From Chloroflexi bacterium RBG_16_70_13 (GTDB lineage: Bacteria; Chloroflexota; Limnocylindria; Limnocylindrales; CSP1-4): a stretch of 10,546 nt of DNA. The stretch covers positions 3,347 through 13,892 of the forward strand of contig MGOD01000023.1 in NCBI GenBank assembly GCA_001795245.1. Reading direction: 5' to 3'. The notes below the pieces were generated by a model that ran no database searches, was not told the origin of the DNA, and worked only from the letters and a program-made list of their open reading frames with translations. Position numbers and translations under genes: made by a program. This document shows positions 1-5,773 of the stretch, piece by piece. Each line of letters begins with the position of its first letter. Positions within the stretch are counted from its first letter, which is position 1.

Positions 1-542
<542 letters not shown>

Positions 543-548
543 GGGCCG

Positions 549-554
549 ATGGTA
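549..554 (-). promoter_or_regulatory. Candidate leaderless -10 element (TACCAT) of the DUF255 gene
   Basis: On the minus strand TACCAT is followed by six bases and then the ATG at 542. That spacing would place the transcription start on or next to the start codon. There is no -35-like hexamer 16-18 bases further upstream, because that position lies inside the 8-bp repeat array. No Shine-Dalgarno is visible. This is a prediction from pattern only. Confidence 0.4.
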
Positions 555-556
555 TG

Positions 557-600
557 CCAGCCCGCCAGCCCGCCAGCCCGCCAGCCCGCCAGCCCGCCAG
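557..600. repeat. Tandem repeat, 5.5 perfect copies of the 8-mer CCAGCCCG
   Basis: Five exact copies of CCAGCCCG start at 557, 565, 573, 581 and 589, followed by a half copy (CCAG) at 597-600. The array lies entirely in the divergent intergenic region, beginning three bases upstream of the candidate -10 of the DUF255 gene. The unit length is not a multiple of three. Perfect short tandem repeats of this kind can change copy number by polymerase slippage, which here would change the DNA just upstream of one promoter. That consequence is inference. Confidence 0.95.
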
Positions 601-609
601 ATCCCGAGT

Positions 610-633
610 CGCCCGATCGCCGGATCGCCCGAT
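610..633. repeat. Second 8-bp array: CGCCCGAT, CGCCGGAT, CGCCCGAT
   Basis: Ten bases after the first array come three contiguous 8-mers at 610-617, 618-625 and 626-633, the middle one differing by a single base. The array ends six bases before the candidate -10 of the gene at 651. The shared 8-bp period with the preceding, unrelated repeat is directly visible. Whether it reflects a binding site, slippage or chance is unknown. Confidence 0.75.
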
Positions 634-638
634 CGCGG

Positions 639-644
639 TACCGT
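639..644 (+). promoter_or_regulatory. Candidate leaderless -10 element (TACCGT) of the gene at 651
   Basis: TACCGT is followed by GAGCGC and then the ATG at 651, a six-base gap that would put the transcription start on or next to the start codon. No -35 hexamer is seen at the expected distance and no Shine-Dalgarno precedes the ATG. The mirror-image gene at 542 has the same arrangement. Confidence 0.4.
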
Positions 645-650
645 GAGCGC

Positions 651-1349
651 ATGCGATCCACGGCCGTCCCCGGTTTCCTCCCCTCGCGGAACGGGTTCGC
701 CTTCCAGAACCGCTGGCCGGCGGGGCCGGCCTTCGAGCTCCGGGCTCGCTACCTCCGCGTGGGGATCGGCGAGGTCGCCGAGGGCCTGTGCGGCGGGATG
801 TGCTTCGCCGCCGCCGACCGGTTCCTCCGCGGTGAGCTGCCGCCCGCGGACGCCGCGCCGCCGGCGCAGGGGACGCCGCTGTTCGATGAGATCGCGTGGC
901 GCCAGCTGGTCTCGCTCGAGCTGGGCCGGACGCCGCTGCGATTCTGGTGGGCGGCCGCGCGCTGCGGGGCCGGGCTCTGGTCAGCCGGCGACCAGGTTCG
1001 GGCATGGCGGGCGATCCGCGCCGACCTCGATGCCGGACGGCCGGCGATGCTCGGCCTCGTCCGCTCTGCCGCGGTCAACCCGTTCGCGCTGACGAAGAAC
1101 CACCAGGTGCTCGGCTTCGCCTACGAGGCGGGGCCGGCCCGGGCGACGATCCGGATCTACGACCCCAACCACCCGGGACGCGACGACGTCTCGATCGAGC
1201 TCCGGATCGCTGGCCTGGCGACGCGGGACGTCCCTGCCCAGGCCACCGCAGGCCCGGCTGCCAACGCGGGCCCAGTCAGCCTGGCGCAGACGACCGGCGA
1301 GCCCATTCTGGCGCTCCTTCGGCTACCGTACCGCCCCGCCCCGGGATGA
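651..1349 (+). CDS. Uncharacterised protein with a C39/papain-like Cys-His-Asp pattern (232 aa)
   Basis: I chose the ATG at 651. The frame is open further back to an ATG at 549, but that extension would translate the tandem repeats as a PASPPARQ-type sequence and is not protein-like. The 232-residue product has a strongly motif-like N-terminal third, EGLCGGMCFAAADRF at about 45-58 with C47 and C51. It has KNHQVLGFAY at 149-158 with H151, and IYDPNHPG at 169-176 with D171. A Cys at the head of a helix, a His opening a strand and an Asp-Pro or Asp-Pro-Asn about 20 residues later is the layout of C39-type papain-fold peptidases and related non-peptidase domains. No signal peptide or membrane helix is evident. 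The family looks conserved and unnamed; peptidase activity is inference only, and C47 as nucleophile is a guess. Its last 74 bases overlap the end of the convergent MFS gene. Confidence 0.75.
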   Translation: MRSTAVPGFLPSRNGFAFQNRWPAGPAFELRARYLRVGIGEVAEGLCGGMCFAAADRFLRGELPPADAAPPAQGTPLFDEIAWRQLVSLELGRTPLRFWWAAARCGAGLWSAGDQVRAWRAIRADLDAGRPAMLGLVRSAAVNPFALTKNHQVLGFAYEAGPARATIRIYDPNHPGRDDVSIELRIAGLATRDVPAQATAGPAANAGPVSLAQTTGEPILALLRLPYRPAPG

Positions 1350-2718
1350 CCACAGGGTCCGCCGGCGACGCGGGCTCGACCGGCACTGCGAGCTCGGGGG
1401 GCACCGCCAGATCGGCCGGCACGACGAGCTCGTCGGACACGGCGGGCGCCATCGACGCCGGGCGGAAGGCCGTCCGGATCCGCCGGTACCAGGCGTAGCC
1501 CGCCAGGCCGGCGACGACGCTCAGCGCGCCGCCGACGGCGACGGCGATCGGCACGCCGAAGGCCGCCGCGAGGCCGCCGGCGATGAGCCCACCGACCGGC
1601 GTGGAGCCCGCGAAGACCGTCGTGTAGACGCTCATGACCCGGCCCCGGAGCTGGTCGGGCACGTTGAGCTGGATCGTCGTGTTCGCCGTCGCGGCCATGC
1701 CGATGCCGCCGAGGCCGACGACGAACATGGCGACGAGAGACAGGCCGTACGAGCCCGAGAACGCGAGCACGAGCTCGGCGATCCCCAGCGCCGCGCCACC
1801 GAGGCCGATGAGCGCCGGCCGGGTCCGGCGACCGAAGGCGATCGCCAGGGCGACGATGAGCGAGCCCACCCCGCTCGCAGCCATGAGGAACCCGAAGCCG
1901 GACGCGCCGACGTGGAGGATGTCCCGGGCCAGGGCCGGCACGACGACCGAGAAGTTCATCCCGAAGGTCGCCACGAGCCCGAGGACGAGGATCGGCAGGA
2001 GTACGAACGGCGTCGTCCGGACGTAGCGAAGCCCCTCGCCGAGGTCCGCGACGACCCCGCCGACGGTCGTGGGCCGGGCCAGCCGGGGCGACATCGCGAT
2101 GGCCCGCTCGTCCATGACGACGTACGCCGCGATCACGGCGAGGAAGCTCAGGCCGTTGATGAGGAAGGCGACGGAGATGTCGGTCAGGCCGATCGTGATG
2201 CCGGCAATCGCCGGACCGAGGACCCGGGCGCCGTTGAAGACGGCCGAGTTCAGGGCGACGGCATTGCCGATGTCCCCGCGACCTACCATCTCCACGGCGA
2301 ACGCCTGGCGGGTCGGCATGTCGATCGCGTTGACGCAGCCGAGCAGGAGGGCCAGGACGAGGATGTGGTTGACGTGGACGGCGTGCGTCGCGGTCAGCCC
2401 GAAGAGGACGAAGGCGAGGATCATCGAGATCGTCTGGGTGGCGATGAGCGTCTGACGCTTCGGCAGGCCGTCGGCGATGAGCCCGCCAAAGAGCCCGAGG
2501 ACGAGGACCGGCCCGAACTGGGCGGCCGCGAGGAGCCCGAGGTAGAAGGGGCTGCCGGTCAGCTGCAGGACCAGCCAGGCCTGGGCGACGGACTGCATCC
2601 AAGTCCCGATGAGCGACACGAGCTGGCCGGCGAAGAAGAGCCGGAAGTTGCGGTGGCGGAGGGCCCGCCAGCCACGGAAGCCGAGGATGGCGGCGCGGGT
2701 GGGCCGCCCGATCGTCAT
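1276..2718 (-). CDS. Major facilitator superfamily exporter (MFS_3/EntS-like), 480 aa
   Basis: The product begins with a short basic stretch and then NFRLFFAGQLVSLIGTWMQ at 24-42, the classic opening of MFS_3/EntS-type exporters. The loop 2-3 signature GGLIADGLPKRQTLI lies at 78-92, and the second-half motif VPDQLRGRVMSVY at 353-365. About twelve hydrophobic segments lie between residues 26 and 410. It is an inner-membrane, proton-driven transporter; EntS-like members export siderophores, drugs or other small molecules. The substrate here cannot be read from the sequence. The start ATG at 2718 overlaps the stop of the upstream MerR gene by ATGA, indicating translational coupling and explaining the lack of a clear Shine-Dalgarno. 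Residues 415-480 form an unusual hydrophilic tail with a Pro-Val-Ala repeat (VPADLAVPPELAVPVEP, about 433-449). The last two dozen codons run antisense into the neighbouring gene, suggesting stop-codon loss and extension. Confidence 0.9.
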   Translation of the reverse strand: MTIGRPTRAAILGFRGWRALRHRNFRLFFAGQLVSLIGTWMQSVAQAWLVLQLTGSPFYLGLLAAAQFGPVLVLGLFGGLIADGLPKRQTLIATQTISMILAFVLFGLTATHAVHVNHILVLALLLGCVNAIDMPTRQAFAVEMVGRGDIGNAVALNSAVFNGARVLGPAIAGITIGLTDISVAFLINGLSFLAVIAAYVVMDERAIAMSPRLARPTTVGGVVADLGEGLRYVRTTPFVLLPILVLGLVATFGMNFSVVVPALARDILHVGASGFGFLMAASGVGSLIVALAIAFGRRTRPALIGLGGAALGIAELVLAFSGSYGLSLVAMFVVGLGGIGMAATANTTIQLNVPDQLRGRVMSVYTTVFAGSTPVGGLIAGGLAAAFGVPIAVAVGGALSVVAGLAGYAWYRRIRTAFRPASMAPAVSDELVVPADLAVPPELAVPVEPASPADPVVIPGRGGTVAEGAPEWARRSSAPG

Positions 2719-3215
2719 CGCGCTACACCGCCGGATTCGTGCACGTGGCGAGGCTCACGGCCGGCGTCGAGGTCGGCGAGGTGCTCCGCGATATGACGGC
2801 GGCGCCCCTCGGCCTCCGCGATCATGGCCCGGAGACGACCCTCTTTCTCGCGCAGGATCGCGACCTGGTCGTCGATCCGGACCAGGGCGTCGGCCAGCGC
2901 GGCGCGGCGCTCGGCAGGGTCTGTCGCGGTCCTGAAGCGCTCCCGGTTGCGAGCCCGCGCCGCCTCGTCCTCGAGCAACCGCCCGATCTCGGCCAGGCTG
3001 AACCCTGCGTCGTCGCGGAGGGCCCGGATGAATCGCAGCCGCTCGACGTCGTCGGCGTCGTAGAGACGGTAGGCGCCCTCCGAGCGAGCCGCCGGCTTCA
3101 GGAGCCCGAGCTCCTCGTAGTAGCGAATCGAGCGGGCCGTCAGGCCGACCTCGGTGGCCACCTCGTTGATCTTCAGGAGGCGAGCGCCGGTGGGAGTTTC
3201 GACCTCGATGCTCAC
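2715..3215 (-). CDS. MerR-family transcriptional regulator (166 aa)
   Basis: The N-terminal winged helix-turn-helix is typical of MerR proteins: LLKINEVATEVGLTARSIR at 13-31, YYEELGLLKPAARSEGAYR at 32-50, then LYDADDVERLRFIRALRDD and GFSLAEIGRLL to residue 81. A Glu/Arg-rich helical segment at about 100-150 fits the antiparallel coiled-coil dimerisation helix. No clustered cysteines of the CueR/ZntR metal-sensing kind are present; the only candidate ligands are His residues near 141, 145, 157 and 159. The ligand is therefore unknown, and an organic effector or stress signal is as likely as a metal. The start is GTG at 3215, with TAGGAT six bases upstream; an AGGA within it could alternatively act as a Shine-Dalgarno. 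It is the first gene of a two-gene operon with the MFS exporter, and a perfect palindrome at 3241-3252 is its likely operator. It probably autoregulates and controls the exporter. Confidence 0.92.
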   Translation of the reverse strand: MSIEVETPTGARLLKINEVATEVGLTARSIRYYEELGLLKPAARSEGAYRLYDADDVERLRFIRALRDDAGFSLAEIGRLLEDEAARARNRERFRTATDPAERRAALADALVRIDDQVAILREKEGRLRAMIAEAEGRRRHIAEHLADLDAGREPRHVHESGGVAR

Positions 3216-3221
3216 GGCCGC

Positions 3222-3251
3222 ATCCTACTACAACCTTGCCGTTTACGTAAA
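3222..3251 (-). promoter_or_regulatory. Candidate promoter of the merR-MFS operon
   Basis: On the minus strand TTTACG (3251-3246) and TAGGAT (3227-3222) are separated by 18 bases, with six bases from the -10 to the GTG start at 3215. The -35 hexamer lies within the palindrome at 3241-3252. MerR activators often work on promoters with over-long spacers, so a spacer slightly above 17 is compatible. The hexamers are imperfect and the call is from pattern only. Confidence 0.45.
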
Positions 3252-3252
3252 C
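3241..3252. promoter_or_regulatory. Perfect palindrome GTTTACGTAAAC, likely MerR operator
   Basis: GTTTACGTAAAC is an exact 12-bp inverted repeat in an otherwise GC-rich intergenic region, where an AT-rich palindrome is unlikely by chance. Weaker outer arms, CCTTGCC at 3234-3240 and GGCAGG at 3258-3263, extend the dyad imperfectly. It lies 26 bases upstream of the MerR start codon and 59 bases upstream of the divergent oxidoreductase gene, so one site could serve both directions. The assignment to this MerR protein rests on position. Confidence 0.65.
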
Positions 3253-3299
3253 GTTATGGCAGGCTCGGCGTGCCGCCGGCTCCGGCCGGGCGCTCGTCG

Positions 3300-3305
3300 T
3301 AGCAT
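3300..3305 (+). promoter_or_regulatory. Candidate leaderless -10 element (TAGCAT) of the oxidoreductase gene
   Basis: TAGCAT is followed by five bases and GTG (3311), or eight bases and ATG (3314), consistent with a transcript starting at or near the start codon. A GAGG directly abuts the start codons and is too close to act as a Shine-Dalgarno. No -35 hexamer is evident. Confidence 0.35.
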
Positions 3306-3310
3306 CCGAG

Positions 3311-4192
3311 GTGATGGACTATGGGCTGATCCTCCCCTCCCTCGGCGACGACGCCACCCGCGAGGGCATCGATGCCGCCGGCGAGATCGCCGAGCGCCTC
3401 GGCTTCACCGACGTCTGGACGACCGACCACCTCCTCGTCGACGCGAGCGCGGCCGAGGACTACGGGACGATCTTCGAGGCGGTCACCACCCTCGCCTACC
3501 TCGCCGGGCGGACGTCGACCGTCCGCCTCGGGGCGAGCGTCGTGGTCGTCCCGATGCGCAACGCCGTGGTCCTGGCCAAGGAGCTGGCGACGATCGACAA
3601 CCTGTCGCACGGCCGGCTCATCGTCGGCGTCGGCGTGGGCTGGAGCCGGGCCGAGTTCGCGAACGTCGGTGTCGCCGAGCGCTTCGAGGTCCGCGGCGTC
3701 TACACGGACGAGACGATCCGGCTGTGGCGCCATCTCTGGTCCGGCGCTGACTGGCCCTTCCACGGCAGATTCCATACCTTCGACGATTTCGTCTTCGGGC
3801 CGCTGCCGGAGCAGGGTGGCCATGTGCCGATCTGGATCGGCGGCCGCCAGGAGGCGGCCCTTCGACGGGTCGGCCGCCTGGCGGATACGTACCACTCGTC
3901 GGCCACGAGCCCGTCCGCGTACGAGCCCCGGCTGGCGGTCATCCGGGCGGCCGCCGAGGAGGCCGACCGGCCGATGCCGGCCCTGTCCGCCCGGGTCCGG
4001 GTCCGCCTGAACTCGAACGAGCCGGACGACGGCTACGCCATGCGCGGAACGCCCGAGGAGGTCGCGTCCGAGGTCCGGACGTTCGCTGCTCTCGGCGTGG
4101 GCCACCTGGCACTGACGTTCCCGACCCGCGAGCCGGAACCGCTCGCCCGCGACGCAGAGGCATTTATGCGCGAGGTCGTTCCGCTGGTCTAG
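3311..4192 (+). CDS. Luciferase-like monooxygenase family oxidoreductase, probably F420-dependent (about 292 aa)
   Basis: The protein starts MDYGLILPSLGDDATREGI from the ATG at 3314; a GTG directly before it (3311) is the alternative start and adds one residue. Family features follow in order: GFTDVWTTDHLLVD near 30-43, STVRLGASVVVVPMRNAV at about 68-85, then the hallmark LATIDNLSHGRLIVGVGVGW at 91-110, the VRGVYTDETIRLWRHLW helix at about 126-142, and VPIWIGGRQEAALRRVGRLAD at about 171-191. This is the (beta/alpha)8-barrel bacterial luciferase-like fold. Length and motifs match the F420-dependent class rather than two-subunit FMN luciferases, but cofactor choice cannot be proven by eye. Such enzymes reduce or oxidise small organic substrates in the cytoplasm; the substrate is unknown. 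It is divergent from MerR-MFS over a shared palindrome, which hints at co-regulation. Its TAG stop touches the stop codon of the convergent TetR gene. Confidence 0.88.
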   Translation: MMDYGLILPSLGDDATREGIDAAGEIAERLGFTDVWTTDHLLVDASAAEDYGTIFEAVTTLAYLAGRTSTVRLGASVVVVPMRNAVVLAKELATIDNLSHGRLIVGVGVGWSRAEFANVGVAERFEVRGVYTDETIRLWRHLWSGADWPFHGRFHTFDDFVFGPLPEQGGHVPIWIGGRQEAALRRVGRLADTYHSSATSPSAYEPRLAVIRAAAEEADRPMPALSARVRVRLNSNEPDDGYAMRGTPEEVASEVRTFAALGVGHLALTFPTREPEPLARDAEAFMREVVPLV

Positions 4193-4978
4193 CTAGCCTC
4201 GGAGCCGTGTCGCTTGGACGGATCGTCGGACCGCTGCCCGCCCATTCAGATGAGAGACGCGCCGGATCCGAGCCCGCCTCCCTGGCGCGTGCCGCCGCTG
4301 CCTGCTCCAGCGCAGCCCAGCTGGCGGCTGCACGATCGGCGCAACCGCGAGTCCCGGCTCGAGGATCGCCCCGAGGACGGCGCGCGTCGTCGTCTCGACG
4401 GCGTCGTGGGCCGTCCCCTCCCGCCGGACTGCGAGCTCCTCATAGATCGTCGGTGTCGTGAGCGCGAATGCCTGATCAGCGGCCATGTCAGCGGTCTGTC
4501 CGGCCCGGAGCCGTCCTTCAGCCTCGAGCTGCCTGACGATCGCCCAGTAATGCGCATGCCGGAGGCGGTCGATGAAGTCCATCTCCCGCGCCACAACGGG
4601 ATCGATCCTCCGCGACCGGAGCAGAAACTCGACGTACGGCCAGGCGCCATCCCAGAACGAGACCGTCGCCTCGATCATGCGCCGCATCGCCGTCTCACCG
4701 TCCGGGCTCCGGAAGACCTCCCCGAACGCCTTGAACAGCCCGCGAGATTGCTGGATCTGGTTCACAACGGCGATCAACAGGCCGCCCTTCGAGCCGAACT
4801 GGTCATAGACCGTCTGGATGGCGACGCCGGCATGTCGGGCGATCGCGCTGACCGGAAGCGAGGTCTCCGCGGTTGGGATGAGCTCCTGTGCGGCCGCGAG
4901 GATTCGCGCTCGCGTCTCAGCACGACCGGCAGCCCGTCGACTCTCCCCGGTCTGGGATGGCCCGTCTGTCATGGACAC
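4193..4978 (-). CDS. TetR-family transcriptional repressor with an extended C-terminal tail (261 aa)
   Basis: After a short polar leader, the DNA-binding domain reads TRARILAAAQELI at 22-34, LPVSAIARHAGVAIQTVYDQFGSKGGLL at about 41-68 with the recognition helix in VAIQTVYDQF, and a Leu/Val-rich helix after it. Residues 80-209 are the variable ligand-binding and dimerisation half, with aromatic residues in SFWDGAWPYVEFLLRSRRID (107-126) that could line a pocket. TetR proteins usually end near residue 200-215. Here the frame continues about 50 residues as an Arg-rich, unstructured-looking tail, probably read-through after loss of the original stop. The start is GTG at 4978 or ATG at 4972; neither has a clear Shine-Dalgarno. 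It is divergent from the membrane-protein gene at 5054, and the operators between them (4992-5004 and 5011-5023) are almost certainly its targets, so it should repress that gene and probably itself. Confidence 0.9.
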   Translation of the reverse strand: MSMTDGPSQTGESRRAAGRAETRARILAAAQELIPTAETSLPVSAIARHAGVAIQTVYDQFGSKGGLLIAVVNQIQQSRGLFKAFGEVFRSPDGETAMRRMIEATVSFWDGAWPYVEFLLRSRRIDPVVAREMDFIDRLRHAHYWAIVRQLEAEGRLRAGQTADMAADQAFALTTPTIYEELAVRREGTAHDAVETTTRAVLGAILEPGLAVAPIVQPPAGLRWSRQRRHAPGRRARIRRVSHLNGRAAVRRSVQATRLRG

Positions 4979-4982
4979 GATA

Positions 4983-5012
4983 TTGACAGGTAGAATGCCA
5001 TTCTGCTATAAG
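4983..5012 (+). promoter_or_regulatory. Strong sigma70-type promoter of the membrane-protein gene
   Basis: A perfect -35, TTGACA at 4983-4988, is followed by an 18-base spacer and TATAAG at 5007-5012, which is preceded by TGC and so also forms an extended -10. The transcription start would fall near 5019. This is by far the clearest promoter in the window. Operator 1 fills the spacer and operator 2 covers the end of the -10 and the start point. Confidence 0.8.
4992..5004. promoter_or_regulatory. TetR operator 1 (AGAATGCCATTCT)
   Basis: A perfect 13-bp dyad, AGAATG-C-CATTCT, sits between the -35 and -10 of the promoter at 4983-5012. Its centre (4998) is 19 bp from the centre of operator 2. 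Its left edge is 13 bases from the TetR GTG start, so binding would also obstruct transcription of the regulator. Confidence 0.75.
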
Positions 5013-5023
5013 AACGCCATTCT
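5011..5023. promoter_or_regulatory. TetR operator 2 (AGAACGCCATTCT)
   Basis: This site differs from operator 1 by one base (C for T at its fifth position), leaving one broken pair in the dyad. It overlaps the last two bases of the -10 and the expected transcription start. The flanks GGTAGAATG (4989-4997) and CATTCTACC (5018-5026) make the two sites together a larger inverted repeat with arms of about 16 bases, 14 of which pair, and a six-base centre. Confidence 0.75.
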
Positions 5024-5053
5024 ACCAACGGTCGCTGGGGCAGGAGGTGCGAG

Positions 5054-5752
5054 ATGGGAGCCTCGTTCGAGGTGCGACTTGGCGCCGTGGCCGGCTGGAT
5101 CGCTTTCATCGGTGTGACGGTCGCGTTGATCGTCGTCCCGATGGCGCTCGCGGGACAGCCCCCGACCGTGCTTACCGACCCCGCTGTCGTCATGGCCTAC
5201 TTCAGGCATCCCGAATTCGCCCTCATCAACGGCGTGCTCGCCGTGTTCGTCGGGATCCTGGCGATCCTGGCCTTCGCCTACGGCCTCCGATCCGTCCTCG
5301 TTTCGGGCGGCGACGCTCGCGCCCGGACCTTCGCGGATCTCGGACTGATGGTGCTCATCGTGACGGCGCCCGTCTACCTCGTCTCGGGGGCGCTGGGGGC
5401 CATGCTCGTGCAGGCCGCCGACGGCGATCCCGCTACGTTCGCGACGCTGTTCCGGCTGTACGACCTGATCTACAACGGCGGGGCCGACGTCCTCGAAGGC
5501 GCATGGATCGGTGCGTTCTCCATCGCGGCCCTCGGCGGGTCGCTGCCGCGTTGGCTCGGCTGGCTCGGCGTGCTCGTCATGATCTCCCGCTGGATCAAGG
5601 CCTTCGTGCCCGTCGCGCCTGTGCCCGAGGCCATCATCCCGATCGGGGGCGTGCTGTTCGTCGCGTGGTTCCTGGCCGTGGTCGTGCTCATGACGCGGGA
5701 GGCGCAGCGCTCGGGCGCCGGCGTGTCGACCACACGGGTGGCGACTGTCTGA
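5054..5752 (+). CDS. Six-helix integral membrane protein of unknown function (232 aa)
   Basis: The ATG at 5054 is preceded by a perfect Shine-Dalgarno, AGGAGGT at 5042-5048, five bases away. The product has about six hydrophobic segments: roughly 10-33, 55-79, 95-120, 146-161 (weaker), 168-186 and 193-213. A charged loop lies near 84-94 and a longer hydrophilic loop with DGDPATFATLFRLYDLIYNG at about 123-142. The short C-terminal tail is polar. Overall size and topology resemble DUF4386-like uncharacterised membrane proteins, but I do not recognise a decisive motif. No transporter or enzyme signature is visible. It has its own strong promoter with twin TetR operators, so it is probably switched on by the ligand of the neighbouring repressor. 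A role in response to a toxic or membrane-active compound is a reasonable guess, no more. It converges on ligD with 21 bases between the stop codons. Confidence 0.8.
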   Translation: MGASFEVRLGAVAGWIAFIGVTVALIVVPMALAGQPPTVLTDPAVVMAYFRHPEFALINGVLAVFVGILAILAFAYGLRSVLVSGGDARARTFADLGLMVLIVTAPVYLVSGALGAMLVQAADGDPATFATLFRLYDLIYNGGADVLEGAWIGAFSIAALGGSLPRWLGWLGVLVMISRWIKAFVPVAPVPEAIIPIGGVLFVAWFLAVVVLMTREAQRSGAGVSTTRVATV

Positions 5753-5773
5753 GGTCGGCGATGGCGCCGTGGT

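Noticed and set aside
549..650. Upstream extension of the gene at 651 to the ATG at 549
   Set aside because: The extra 34 residues would be translated from the 8-bp repeats (PASPPARQ pattern), and the ATG would sit inside the candidate promoter of the divergent gene. The ATG at 651 fits the protein and has a TANNNT six bases upstream.
1157..2602. A 481-codon minus-strand frame overlapping the MFS gene
   Set aside because: It is a frame-shifted shadow of the MFS coding sequence, almost entirely Arg/Ala/Gly/Asp/Pro, with no hydrophobic segments. The true MFS frame has twelve helices and family motifs.
4992..5023. The large inverted repeat read as a transposon end, attachment site or RNA hairpin
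   Set aside because: No transposase or integrase is nearby, no target duplication is visible, and the expected transcription start lies inside the right arm. Each arm is itself a dyad, which fits two repressor sites better.
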